Shown: one piece after another, positions 44,408 to 53,085 of the stretch
How the letters are laid out: the number at the start of each line of letters is the position of its first letter
How positions within the stretch are numbered: the stretch's first letter is position 1
DNA from: Acuticoccus yangtzensis
Lineage (GTDB): Bacteria; Pseudomonadota; Alphaproteobacteria; Rhizobiales; Amorphaceae
Assembly (NCBI RefSeq): GCF_001927245.1
Contig: NZ_MJUX01000010.1
Span: forward strand, 1 to 64,000
Direction of reading: 5' to 3'
Length of the DNA: 64,000 bases
Made by a program: the position numbers and the translations under genes
The notes under the pieces: generated by a model
What the model saw: the letters and a program-made list of their open reading frames with translations, nothing else
What the model was told of the DNA's origin: nothing
The model's database searches: none

Positions 44408-45085
44408 ATGAGCGCAGTGGATGGGCTGTCGGACGAGGCGCTGCTGGAGCGCTGTGGCAAGATCGCCAGCAGCACCTGGTCGGATGCGATGGATTCACTC
44501 GGCCTCGGCGGGCTCGTGGAAGGGCTGACGCAACGCGGCGGACAGGGCCGCGCGGTCGGTTTCGCGGTCACGGCGCAGCAGGTCGCCGGCGAATTCGGCC
44601 AGTTCGACCGGAGCGAGTTCGGCGTCGGCAAGCTGGTCGACGCGGCGCGGCCGGGCACGATGTTGATGGTCACCTCCAACGGGGCCGTGGTCTCCTCGAT
44701 GGGCGGCATCGCCGCCCTCGCGGCCTCCAAGCAGGGCGCGACCGGCGTGGTGATCGACGGCGCCTGCCGCGATGTCGATGAGATCGCGGCGACCGGGCTG
44801 TGGATGGCGACGCGCCATGTGACCCCGCGCACCGGCAAGACGCGGCTGTCTTTGGTGGAGATGGGCGGTTCCGTTCTGGTCGGCGGCATTCGCGTCACTG
44901 CGGGCGACCTCGTGGTGGCGGACGATACCGGCATCGTGGTGATCCCGCGCGGGCGCATCGCCGAGGTGCTGGCGGCGGCCGAGAAGGCGCTGGCGGTGGA
45001 TGAGGCGGTGGAAGGGGGCGTGCGCGCCGGCAAGCCCTTCGCCGAGGCGGCGGCGGCGGCCAACTATCTCCCCGCCGCGGGCTGA
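44408..45085 (+). CDS. RraA family protein (4-hydroxy-4-methyl-2-oxoglutarate aldolase-like)
   Basis: A 225-residue protein of the RraA/HMG aldolase family. The active-site segment VIDGACRDVDEI gives Arg121 and Asp122, equivalent to the catalytic Arg and metal-linked Asp of the class II pyruvate aldolases of this family; GGIAALAASKQGATG before it is conserved. RraA itself (an RNase E inhibitor) shares the fold, but the metabolic context and the intact active site favour an aldolase that splits a 4-hydroxy-2-oxo acid to pyruvate and an aldehyde or ketoacid. GAGG precedes the ATG; the next gene follows by 2 bases. Confidence 0.88.
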   Translation: MSAVDGLSDEALLERCGKIASSTWSDAMDSLGLGGLVEGLTQRGGQGRAVGFAVTAQQVAGEFGQFDRSEFGVGKLVDAARPGTMLMVTSNGAVVSSMGGIAALAASKQGATGVVIDGACRDVDEIAATGLWMATRHVTPRTGKTRLSLVEMGGSVLVGGIRVTAGDLVVADDTGIVVIPRGRIAEVLAAAEKALAVDEAVEGGVRAGKPFAEAAAAANYLPAAG

Positions 45086-45087
45086 TC

Positions 45088-46029
45088 ATGGCTGGCTACG
45101 ACGTCGTTCAGATCGACACGGTGGGTGCGGCCGCCGACGCGGCCTTGGCCGAGCGGCGCAAGGTGCTGAACCTCATCGGTGCACCGATCCCGGCCGACCT
45201 CACCGCCCTGGCGCCGGACGCGAAGGTGCTCGTCACCACCGTGCGGCGCGGCGTGACGCGCGAGCTGATGGCGGCGCTTCCGGCGCTGAAGGCGGTGTGC
45301 AGCTGGGGCGTCGGGTTCGACACGCTGGACGTGGGCGCGGCCCGCGAGATGGGCATCGGCGTCAGCTATACGCCGGGCGTTCTCGACGACTGCGTCGCCG
45401 ATCTCGCCTTCGCGCTGCTCTTGGGAACGGCGCGGCGCTTGGCCGAGGCGGACCGCTATGTCCGGTCCGGTTCCTGGTGCCGATCCGGGGCCTTTCCCGA
45501 GACGGTCAAGGTCAGCGGCAAGCGCCTCGGCATCCTCGGCATGGGCCGGATCGGCGAGGCGATCGCCCGCCGCGGGGCGGGATTCGACATGCCCATCGGC
45601 TACCACAATCGGCGCCCCAAGGCGGATGCGCCGGGCATCTATTTCGACGACCTGGCGGGGCTCGCCACATGGGCGGACGTCCTCGTCGTCGCCTGTCCGG
45701 GCGGGCCGGCGACCTATCGCCTGGTGAACGCCGCGGTGCTGGAGGCGCTGGGGCCGCGCGGCATCCTCGTCAACATCGCGCGCGGTTCGGTGGTCGACCA
45801 GGCCGCGCTCGTGGCAGCGCTCCAGGCCGGCACGCTCGGCGGTGCGGGGCTCGACGTGTTCGAGGAAGAGCCCTCCGCCCCGGCCGCCCTGGTGGCGATG
45901 GATCAGGTGGTGCTGACACCCCACTACGGCAGCTGCACCCAAGAGACCCGCCGGGCGATGGGCGACCTCGTCGTCGCCAACGCGGAGGCGGTGCTGGACG
46001 GCGGGGCCCTGCTGACCCCGATCCCCTGA
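45088..46029 (+). CDS. D-isomer-specific 2-hydroxyacid dehydrogenase
   Basis: A 313-residue NAD(P)-dependent dehydrogenase of the D-2-hydroxyacid family. The nucleotide-binding motif GMGRIG is near residue 151, and the catalytic Arg lies in NIARGSVVDQ near 231, with EEEPSA near 265 and the catalytic His in TPHYGS near 280. This resembles glyoxylate/hydroxypyruvate reductases. Its start lies 2 bases after the aldolase gene, implying one operon. It may reduce a 2-oxo product such as hydroxypyruvate or glyoxylate. Confidence 0.92.
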   Translation: MAGYDVVQIDTVGAAADAALAERRKVLNLIGAPIPADLTALAPDAKVLVTTVRRGVTRELMAALPALKAVCSWGVGFDTLDVGAAREMGIGVSYTPGVLDDCVADLAFALLLGTARRLAEADRYVRSGSWCRSGAFPETVKVSGKRLGILGMGRIGEAIARRGAGFDMPIGYHNRRPKADAPGIYFDDLAGLATWADVLVVACPGGPATYRLVNAAVLEALGPRGILVNIARGSVVDQAALVAALQAGTLGGAGLDVFEEEPSAPAALVAMDQVVLTPHYGSCTQETRRAMGDLVVANAEAVLDGGALLTPIP

Positions 46030-46213
46030 CCCCTACCCTTCGAGGCGCGCCGCCCTGCGGCGACGCGCGACGAGATCCGGTGGCCGGCGCACGCCCGCCG
46101 GTCCGACCGGCGGAGCGGCGGCCCCGGCGTGTCCTCCCCGCGCCGGGGGGCCGCCGCTCCCTTCCCATCAGATACCGGGGCGGCATGCGCGTCCCCAACG
46201 ACCGAGACCCCTC

Positions 46214-47647
46214 ATGGATCACATCATCGCCGAACGGCTGACGAGCATCGACCCCGCGACGGGCGCCGAGGCCGGCAGCGTCGCCGTCACCACGCCCGCC
46301 GCGCTCGACCGCATGGTGGAGACCGCCGCCGCCGCGTTCCGGGACAGCGGTTGGAAGGATCTTCTGCCGCACAAGCGGGCCGAGGTGCTGCGGGCGATCT
46401 CCGACCGGCTGGAGGCCGAAAAGGAAAGCCTGGCGCGGCTGCAGATGCGCGACAACGGCAAGCCGCTCTCGGAATGCCGGGGCATGGTCGACTATGCCGT
46501 CGGCACCTTTCGCTACTACGCCTCCGCCTGCGAGACGCTGCAGACCGAGGTGACGACGCCGCGCGGCCCCTATGTGTCGATGACGGTGCTGGAGCCCTAC
46601 GGCGTGGTGGCGGCGATCACGCCGTGGAACTCGCCGATCATGAACGACGCGACGAAGGTCGCCCCGGCGCTCGCGGCGGGCAACGCGGTGCTGCTGAAGC
46701 CGTCCGAAGATGCGCCGCTTCTGGCGCCCGAGCTGGCGCGCATCGCGCTGGAGGCGGGGCTTCCGGAGGGGCTTCTCCAGGTGGTGCAGGGCCGGGGGGC
46801 TGCGATCGGTGCGGCGCTGGTGGCGCACCCGGGCGTGGCGATGATCTCCTTCACCGGCGGCACGGCGACGGGCCGGGCCATCGGCAAGGTGGCGGCGGAC
46901 CGCGTCGCGCCGGTGGCGCTGGAGCTCGGCGGCAAGTCGCCCCACATCGTGTGCGCCGACGCGGATCTCGACCTCGCCGTCGCGGCCGTCATCTCGGGCA
47001 TCTTCGGCTCGGCGGGGCAGTCCTGCGTCGCCGGCTCGCGCGTCTTCATCGAAGCGTCGATCTATGACGAGGTGCTGGGGCGCGTCGCCGAGCGGGCCCG
47101 CTCGATCCGCGTCGCCGCGCCCGATGCGGACGGCGTGGAGATGGGGCCGCTCGCCTCGTTCCACCACCGCGAGCGGGTCGAGGCCTTCGTGGCGCGGGCC
47201 CGCAGCGAGGGCGGGCGCGTTCTCGCCGGCGGCGCCCGGCCGGAAGGAGCCGCCTACGAGGCCGGCGCCTACTATCTGCCGACCGTCATCGACGGCCTCG
47301 CCCCCGACAGCCTGACCTGTCAGGAGGAGGCGTTCGGCCCGGTCCTGGTGGCGCTTCCCTTCAGCGACGAGGCGGAGCTGATCGCGCTCGCCAACGGCAC
47401 CGCCTTCGGCCTCGCCTGCGGCATCTGGACCGGCGACTTCCGCAAGGGCTGGCGCCTCGGCCGCGCGCTCGAGGCGGGCTCGGTGTGGGTCAACACCTAC
47501 AAGCAGTCCGTCACCTCGACGCCCTTCGGCGGCTTCAAGTCGAGCGGCATCGGACGGGAGAAGGGGCTCGACGGGCTGCGCCTCTATGCGCAGGTGAAGA
47601 GCCTTTATTTCGGCCTGCAGACGACGCCCTTCCCCGTCTCCAAGTAA
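46214..47647 (+). CDS. NAD(P)-dependent aldehyde dehydrogenase
   Basis: A 477-residue aldehyde dehydrogenase. The general-base Glu is in LELGGKSPH near residue 241 and the catalytic Cys in GSAGQSCVAGSR near 275; the cofactor site GFTGGTATGRAIG-type sequence is near 220, and the C-terminal PFGGFKSSGIGREKG is typical. It oxidises an aldehyde to the acid. It lies 184 bases after the 2-hydroxyacid dehydrogenase on the same strand and 43 bases before the next dehydrogenase. In this cluster it probably oxidises the aldehyde released by the aldolase. Confidence 0.95.
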   Translation: MDHIIAERLTSIDPATGAEAGSVAVTTPAALDRMVETAAAAFRDSGWKDLLPHKRAEVLRAISDRLEAEKESLARLQMRDNGKPLSECRGMVDYAVGTFRYYASACETLQTEVTTPRGPYVSMTVLEPYGVVAAITPWNSPIMNDATKVAPALAAGNAVLLKPSEDAPLLAPELARIALEAGLPEGLLQVVQGRGAAIGAALVAHPGVAMISFTGGTATGRAIGKVAADRVAPVALELGGKSPHIVCADADLDLAVAAVISGIFGSAGQSCVAGSRVFIEASIYDEVLGRVAERARSIRVAAPDADGVEMGPLASFHHRERVEAFVARARSEGGRVLAGGARPEGAAYEAGAYYLPTVIDGLAPDSLTCQEEAFGPVLVALPFSDEAELIALANGTAFGLACGIWTGDFRKGWRLGRALEAGSVWVNTYKQSVTSTPFGGFKSSGIGREKGLDGLRLYAQVKSLYFGLQTTPFPVSK

Positions 47648-47690
47648 CGCGGCCCGCGGGCCCTCACATCAGGCAAGAAGAAGAGACGTT

Positions 47691-48575
47691 ATGACCGACA
47701 AGGTGGCAGTCTACGGGCTGGGCAACATGGGGTTCGTGCAGGCCGAGCGGATCGCGAAGGCGCTGCCGACGGTGGTCTATGACCTGTCGCCGGAGCGCAT
47801 GGCGGCGGCCGAGGCGTTCGGCGCCCGGCCGATGACGGGGCCGGCGGACGTCGCCGGCTGCCGCTTCGTCGTTCTGTGCCTGCCGACGCCCGCGGCCTCG
47901 CGCGCGGTGCTCGCCGCCATCGCCCCGCAGCTGGCGGACGGCGCGGTGGTGATCGAGACCAGCACGGTGAACCCGGACGACGTGCGCGCCGAGGCGAAGG
48001 CGCTGGAAGGCACCTCCGCCCGGCTGATCGACGCCTCGATCCTCGCCGGGGTGAGCCAGATGGCGGCGGGCACGGCGACGCTGCTTCTCGGCGGCGACGA
48101 CGCGGCGATGGACGAGGCCAAGCCGGTGCTCGACGCCATCGCCGTCAAGCAGATCCGTTTCGGTGCGCTCGGGGCGGGGGCCGCGGCGAAGGTCATCAAC
48201 AACGCGGTCGCCCACGCGGTGATGGTGGTGGTCGCCGAGGCCGGATCGATGGCGATGGCCAACGATGTCGAGGTCGACAAGCTCGTCGGTCTCCTGTCGG
48301 ACGCCGAGATGGGCCTGCACCGGCCGCTCACCTTCCGCTATGCCAAGCGCGTGATGGACGACGATTATGCCGGCGGCATGCCGCTGGCCGCCGCCCGCAA
48401 GGACTCCGAGCTGGCGTTGACGCTGGCCCAGAAGAGCGGCGTTCCGCTGTTCGCGATCCAGGCCTGCCACAGCATCTACGAGCTGGGTGTCGCCGCCGGC
48501 TACGCCGAGGAGGATTATGCGGCGATCGCCAAGCTGTGGCGCGATTGGGGCCGCCCCGCGGCCCCATCAGCTTAA
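47691..48575 (+). CDS. 3-hydroxyisobutyrate dehydrogenase family (beta-hydroxyacid dehydrogenase)
   Basis: A 294-residue NAD(P)-dependent beta-hydroxyacid dehydrogenase. The N-terminal VYGLGNMGFVQAERIAK is the Rossmann glycine motif, the substrate-binding region ASILAGVSQMAAGTATLLLG is near residue 120, and the catalytic Lys is in GAAAKVINNAVAH near 168. Relatives include tartronate semialdehyde reductase and 3-hydroxyisobutyrate dehydrogenase. AAGAAGAGA precedes the ATG. Its last codons and TAA stop lie inside the first unit of the 31-bp repeat array at 48550, so the array has set the C-terminus (GRPAAPSA). Confidence 0.92.
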   Translation: MTDKVAVYGLGNMGFVQAERIAKALPTVVYDLSPERMAAAEAFGARPMTGPADVAGCRFVVLCLPTPAASRAVLAAIAPQLADGAVVIETSTVNPDDVRAEAKALEGTSARLIDASILAGVSQMAAGTATLLLGGDDAAMDEAKPVLDAIAVKQIRFGALGAGAAAKVINNAVAHAVMVVVAEAGSMAMANDVEVDKLVGLLSDAEMGLHRPLTFRYAKRVMDDDYAGGMPLAAARKDSELALTLAQKSGVPLFAIQACHSIYELGVAAGYAEEDYAAIAKLWRDWGRPAAPSA

Positions 48576-48797
48576 ACGCAGCCGCCCCGCGGCCCCATCA
48601 GCTTAAACGCGGCCGCCCCGCGGCCCCGTCCGCCTGAGCGCGGCCGCCCCGCGGTCCCATCAGCTTGAACGCAGCCGCCCCGCGGCCCCGTCCGCTTGGG
48701 CACGGCCGCCCGGCGGCCCCGTCAGCTTGAGCGCGGCCGCCCCGCGGCCCCGTCAGCCTGAGCGCGGCCGCCTCGCGGCCCCGTTCGCCTGAGCCGC
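48550..48797 (+). repeat. Eight tandem 31-bp repeats
   Basis: Eight exact-period 31-base units start at 48550 and every 31 bases after. The first part, GCCGCCCCGCGGCCCC, is nearly constant; the second part (ATCAGCTTAAACGCG or GTCCGCCTGAGCGCG) varies. Each unit contains the palindrome CCGCGG, so an RNA copy could fold into repeated GC stems. The first unit encodes the end of the upstream dehydrogenase. The array lies between two convergent transcription units and may act as a terminator. The next 217 bases to 49014 show no gene. Confidence 0.85.
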
Positions 48798-49014
48798 GGG
48801 GCGCTTCACGTTCCAAGTGCCCAGTTCGCAACGGGCGGCCTGGCCGAGCCGGAGCCCGCCGGAAGCACCGGCGCGCCGCACGAACGGGGAAGGCGCGCCC
48901 CTTACGCAAAAGGGCCGGAGCGCGGCGCGCCCCCGGCCCTTCAGCTTAAGGCCCTTTCACCCCCAGAACCGCGCCACGATGTTTCGCCCGCGAAACATCC
49001 CCGTAACGCCCGCC

Positions 49015-50289
49015 TCAGCGCCCGATGAGAGCGAGCGGCGCCGACGTGATCCACGGCACGTAGGTCACCAGCATCAGACAGGCGATGATGACGGCGACCA
49101 GCGGCAACAGGTGGCGGATCATCTGTTCCAGGCCGATCTTCGCCACGGCGGCGGCGGCGAAGAGGTTCACGCCGAACGGCGGCGTGATCATGCCGAGCGC
49201 CAGGTTGGTGATCATCACCAGACCGAAGTGCACCGGGTCGATGCCGAAGCGGATCGCGACGGGCGCCAGGATCGGCGCGATGACGACGATCGACGCCGCG
49301 GTCTCCACGAACATGCCCACCAGGAAGAGGAACACGTTGACGGCGAGGAGGAACATCACCGGCCCGTCGAAGGTCTCGACGATGAAGCCGCCGATCATCG
49401 CCGGAATGCCGGCGCGGGTGATGACGAAGGAGAAGAGCCCGGCCATGGAGATGATGAACATCACGATGGCGGCCGACAGGGTGGACGAGCGGACCACCCG
49501 CAGAAGCCCCATGAGGGTCAGCTCGCGGTAGACCAGCATCGACACCACCAGCGCATAGACCACGGCGACGACGGAGGCCTCGGTCGGCGTGAAGATGCCG
49601 CCATAGATGCCGCCGAGGATGACGACCGGCATCAGAAGCGCCAGCAGCGACCGGCGCAGGCTGCGGCCGAACGGCTTCACGGGCAGGTCCTCGGCCGGGG
49701 TGTGGCCGGTGATGCGCGTCCAGACGATGACGTAGACCGTCAGCGCCAGGGCGATCAGCGCGCCGGGGCCGAGGCCGGCCACGAAGAGGTCGCCGACGGG
49801 CGCCTGGGCCGACACGCCGTAGAGGATCATCGGGATCGACGGCGGGATCAGGACGCCGAGCTCGGCCGACGTCGCCTGGAGGGAGGCCGCGAAACCGACG
49901 GGATAATTCTGCCGCGTCATCGCCGGGATGAGGATGGCGCCGATCGCGAAGGTGGTGGCGACGGACGAGCCGGAGACGGCGGCGAAGATCATGCACACCA
50001 TCACGCAGGTGATGGGAAGGCCGCCGCGCACGTCGGCGAGGATGCTGTCGACGAGATCGACGAGGCGGGACGAGATGCCGCCCGCCGCCATGATGTTGCC
50101 GGCGAGGATGAAGAAGGGGATGGCGGCCAGCGGGAACTTGTCGAGGGCGATGAAGGCCTGCTGGGGCACGACGATGAGGGGCAGGCCGGTGAACAGCGTG
50201 CCGATGACGCCGGACAGGCCGATGGCGACGGCCACCGGAACGGCGATCAGCATCAGCCCCACCATGGCGATGATCATGGCAGCGAGCAT
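49015..50289 (-). CDS. TRAP transporter large permease, DctM family (system 4)
   Basis: A 424-residue membrane protein with about twelve helices. DctM motifs: MIFAAVSGSSVATTFAIGAI near residue 95, SAELGVLIPPSIPMILYGVS near 135, GGIYGGIFTPTEASVVAVVY near 225 and NLALGMITPPFGVNLF near 355. I chose the ATG at 50289, where AAGGA lies 7 bases upstream. It is 10 bases after the DctQ stop and is the last gene of a minus-strand operon that starts with an enolase-superfamily enzyme. Confidence 0.94.
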   Translation of the reverse strand: MLAAMIIAMVGLMLIAVPVAVAIGLSGVIGTLFTGLPLIVVPQQAFIALDKFPLAAIPFFILAGNIMAAGGISSRLVDLVDSILADVRGGLPITCVMVCMIFAAVSGSSVATTFAIGAILIPAMTRQNYPVGFAASLQATSAELGVLIPPSIPMILYGVSAQAPVGDLFVAGLGPGALIALALTVYVIVWTRITGHTPAEDLPVKPFGRSLRRSLLALLMPVVILGGIYGGIFTPTEASVVAVVYALVVSMLVYRELTLMGLLRVVRSSTLSAAIVMFIISMAGLFSFVITRAGIPAMIGGFIVETFDGPVMFLLAVNVFLFLVGMFVETAASIVVIAPILAPVAIRFGIDPVHFGLVMITNLALGMITPPFGVNLFAAAAVAKIGLEQMIRHLLPLVAVIIACLMLVTYVPWITSAPLALIGR

Positions 50290-50299
50290 GGCGGGGTCC

Positions 50300-50833
50300 T
50301 TAAAGCGCGGCGCCGGGGGCGGACGGGTCCGCGTCCGGTTCCTCGGCGGGCGGGTCGATGACGTGGGCGACGAGGGCCAGGATCGACAAGGCGGCACCGG
50401 CCGGCAGCGCGGCGTAGACGTATGACGCCGGAACGCCGAGCCCGGCGATGGTCTGGAAGCGCACGCGCCAGACGATGGAGATGCCCTGCCACAGAAGGAT
50501 CCACAAAAGGATGAGGATGGCCCCGGCGCCGGCGAGACGCAGCACGTGCCGCGCGTGCCCCGTGGTGGCCTTCTTCAGCGCGTCGACCGAGATCAGCGTC
50601 CCGGTGCGCATCGCCCCGCACAAAGCAAGGTAGGTCATCCAGATCAGCGCGCTCTGAATGAACGGCTCCGACCATGAGGCCGGAACGAACAGAACGAAGC
50701 GCGCCAACACCTGATAGAAGCCGACGCCGACGGCGGCGACGAGGCAGAAGCACCCGAGTGCCACCGCCGTCACCGTGACGGCGCGCTCGGTGGCGAGCGC
50801 GCCGCGACGGATGTGCGTCAGCGCAGCGTTCAT
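50300..50833 (-). CDS. TRAP transporter small permease, DctQ family (system 4)
   Basis: A 177-residue protein with four membrane segments and the DctQ core VPASWSEPFIQSALIWMTYL near residue 55 followed by RTGTLISVDALKK. Its ATG overlaps the DctP stop (ATGA), and DctM follows after 10 bases. The C-terminal tail is acidic and proline-rich. Confidence 0.9.
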   Translation of the reverse strand: MNAALTHIRRGALATERAVTVTAVALGCFCLVAAVGVGFYQVLARFVLFVPASWSEPFIQSALIWMTYLALCGAMRTGTLISVDALKKATTGHARHVLRLAGAGAILILLWILLWQGISIVWRVRFQTIAGLGVPASYVYAALPAGAALSILALVAHVIDPPAEEPDADPSAPGAAL

Positions 50834-51819
50834 TGCGCGTTGCGGATCTTGTCGAGCGTCTCGGCGCCGAATTCCGCCGCGAAATCCTCGAAGACCGGGC
50901 CGAGGGCGTCCTGGAAGGACTGCTTGTCGACGGTCTCGATCACGGTCATGCCCTGGCCGCGCAGGGTGTCGAGCCCGGTCGCGATGGCCTTTTCGACCTC
51001 TTCACGGTTGCGCGTCATCGCGTTGTGGGCGGCTTCGCTGATGATCGCCTGATCCTCGTCTGAGAGGCTGCCCCAGGCCATCGGCGAGATGAGCACCACG
51101 AGCGGGGTGAAGGCGTGGTCGGTGAGGCTGACGTACTTCTGCACTTCGCCGAAGCGGTTGTTGACGATGGCGCCGATCGGATTCTCCTGGCCGTCGACCA
51201 CGCCCTGCTGCAGCGCGGTATAGACCTCGGGAATGGCCATCGGCGTCGGCAGCACGCCGAGCGCGTCCCACACCTTGATGTGCATCTCGTTCTGCTGGGT
51301 GCGGATCTTCAGGCCGTCGACGTCGGCGACGGTCTCGACCGGCTTGACCGAGTTGGTCAGCTCGCGAAAGCCCATGCCGCCGAAGGCGAGGCCGACGAGG
51401 CCCTTGCTCGGCATGCTCTCGAGGATCTCCTCGCCCATGTCGCCGTTCAACACGGCCTCGGCGTGGTCGAAGTCGCGGAACAGGAAGGGGATGTCGAAGA
51501 CGCGCAGCTCGGGGACGAAATTGGCGACGATGGAGGTGGACGACACGGTCATGTCCACGGTGCCGAGCTGCAGGCCCTCGATGACCTCGCGGTCACCGCC
51601 CAGAGCGCCGCCGCCGGACAGCCGGACGGCGATGCGCCCGCCGGTCTTCTCGGCGACCTCTTCGGCGAACTGGCCCATGGCGATGGCTTCGGGCGCGGCG
51701 GGACCGCCGACGAAGCCGAGGCTGAGGGTGGTGTCCTGGGCGATCGCCGGGGAGACGAAGGTTGCGACGAAGGCGAGGGGGGCAGCCGCCAGGAGCGCGG
51801 CGAGCGGCAGATGTTTCAT
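50830..51819 (-). CDS. TRAP transporter substrate-binding protein, DctP family (system 4)
   Basis: A 329-residue periplasmic binding protein with a signal peptide ending near residue 27 (PAIAQ). DctP features: GDREVIEGLQLGTVDMTVSS near residue 75, VETVADVDGLKIRTQQNEMH near 160 with the carboxylate-binding Arg, and TALQQGVVDGQENP near 200. This pattern is close to the group that binds C4-dicarboxylates, hexuronates or other sugar acids. AAGGA precedes the ATG. It sits 17 bases after the enolase-superfamily gene, supporting a sugar-acid ligand. Confidence 0.93.
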   Translation of the reverse strand: MKHLPLAALLAAAPLAFVATFVSPAIAQDTTLSLGFVGGPAAPEAIAMGQFAEEVAEKTGGRIAVRLSGGGALGGDREVIEGLQLGTVDMTVSSTSIVANFVPELRVFDIPFLFRDFDHAEAVLNGDMGEEILESMPSKGLVGLAFGGMGFRELTNSVKPVETVADVDGLKIRTQQNEMHIKVWDALGVLPTPMAIPEVYTALQQGVVDGQENPIGAIVNNRFGEVQKYVSLTDHAFTPLVVLISPMAWGSLSDEDQAIISEAAHNAMTRNREEVEKAIATGLDTLRGQGMTVIETVDKQSFQDALGPVFEDFAAEFGAETLDKIRNAQ

Positions 51820-51836
51820 CAGATTTCCTTCCCTGA

Positions 51837-52988
51837 TTATTGTTCGATCGACCAGTGGTCGGTGACGTACGGCGCCAGCGCCTCGGGATCGATGGCGAGG
51901 CCGAGGCCCGGCCCGTCCGGAACGGGGATGGTGCCGTCGGCGCCGGGTGTGGGGTCGAGCACGGCGGCGCGCAGCGGGTTGTGGCTGGTGTCGTACTCGA
52001 AGAGGGGGAGAGGGCGCGCGCCCTGCGGCGTCGTCGTCAGCGAGGCGATCTGCAGCCCGGCGAGGAAGTTGACCCCCGCGCCCCAGACGTGGGGGATCAT
52101 CGGCAGGCCGAAGGCGTCGCACAGACCGGCGATGCGCATCGTCTCGGTGATGCCGCCGGCGAGCGCGATGTCCGGCTGGACGATGGCGAGGGCGCGCGTT
52201 GCGATCGCCTCGCGAAAGGCGCCCGCGCCGCAGAAGGATTCGCCGCCGGAGAGCGGGACCGGCAGGCGCGCCGCGATCTCGCGATAGGCGGGAAGATCGT
52301 CGTGCGGCACCGGCTCCTCGATCCACCTGAGGCCGATGTCGGACACGCGGGCGGCAAGCTCCAGCGTGTCGTGGACGGTCGAGCCCTCGTTGAGGTCGAT
52401 CATGAGGTCGGTGTCCGGCCCCAGGATGGTGCGCGCCGTGCGGATCGCCGCCTCGTCGCGCGCCGGGCCGACGCCGACCCTCAGCTTGACCGCCTTGAAG
52501 CCCGCCTTCGCGAAGCCTGTGACGGCCTCCTCGAAGCCGTCATAGCGATCGGCCCCTGCGGGCATCAGCGGGCCGCTCGCATAGGTGGAGACGCTGTCCC
52601 TCAGGCGGCCGCCGAGGAGCCCGGCGATGGACTGGCCGCAGGCCCGGCCGAAGGCGTCCCACGCGGCGATGTCGATGGCGCTGAGCGCCATGTGGGCCTG
52701 GCCGCGCCGGTCCGGCACGACGCGGCGCAGCATGGCCGCCTGCAGCGCGCGCGGGGCGGTGATGTCGGCGCCGAGCACGGTGGGGGCGAGGACGGAGCGG
52801 ATGAAGGCGGCCGAAGCGTCGGCGAAGGCCCAGGTCTCGCCCCAGCCGCTGAGGCCGCCGGCGGTGGTGAGCCGAACGAGGAGACTGCGCCGCTCGGTGA
52901 AGGTGCGGGTTGCGTTGCCCGCTTCGCGCGGCATGGCGCAGCTGAGTGCAAATCCTTCGATCCGCACGATCCGGTCGGCCGTTCCCAC
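51837..52988 (-). CDS. Mandelate racemase/muconate lactonizing enzyme family protein (enolase superfamily), 3
   Basis: A 383-residue enolase-superfamily enzyme. Residues: Lys168-Leu-Arg170 at the KxK position, metal ligands Asp198 (MIDLNEG), Glu224 (WIEEPV) and Glu250 (SGGESF), Asp273 (QPDIALAGG) and His300 (MIPHVWG) as the catalytic dyad. This arrangement is common in sugar-acid dehydratases and cycloisomerases, which yield 2-keto-3-deoxy acids. It is the first gene of the minus-strand TRAP 4 operon and is divergent from a LysR regulator. The 2-keto acid it may form would suit the RraA-type aldolase in the neighbouring operon. Confidence 0.9.
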   Translation of the reverse strand: MGTADRIVRIEGFALSCAMPREAGNATRTFTERRSLLVRLTTAGGLSGWGETWAFADASAAFIRSVLAPTVLGADITAPRALQAAMLRRVVPDRRGQAHMALSAIDIAAWDAFGRACGQSIAGLLGGRLRDSVSTYASGPLMPAGADRYDGFEEAVTGFAKAGFKAVKLRVGVGPARDEAAIRTARTILGPDTDLMIDLNEGSTVHDTLELAARVSDIGLRWIEEPVPHDDLPAYREIAARLPVPLSGGESFCGAGAFREAIATRALAIVQPDIALAGGITETMRIAGLCDAFGLPMIPHVWGAGVNFLAGLQIASLTTTPQGARPLPLFEYDTSHNPLRAAVLDPTPGADGTIPVPDGPGLGLAIDPEALAPYVTDHWSIEQ

Positions 52989-53024
52989 GATGCCTCCTCA
53001 AATGATGGGTGAGGGGTGTTTATT

Positions 53025-53085
53025 TCATTGTGATTTTTGCCTCCAATGAGATTATCTGCGCCCCAATGATCAGGATTTTCAATGA
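53025..53085. promoter_or_regulatory. CAATGA repeats in the divergent LysR/enolase-TRAP promoter
   Basis: In the 93-base gap the hexamer CAATGA occurs at 53044, 53064 and 53080, and its complement TCATTG at 53025. The pair at 53025 and 53044 forms an inverted repeat with a 13-base spacer. The last copy overlaps the LysR ATG at 53082. This suits multiple half-sites for the LysR protein on an autoregulated divergent promoter. Confidence 0.5.
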
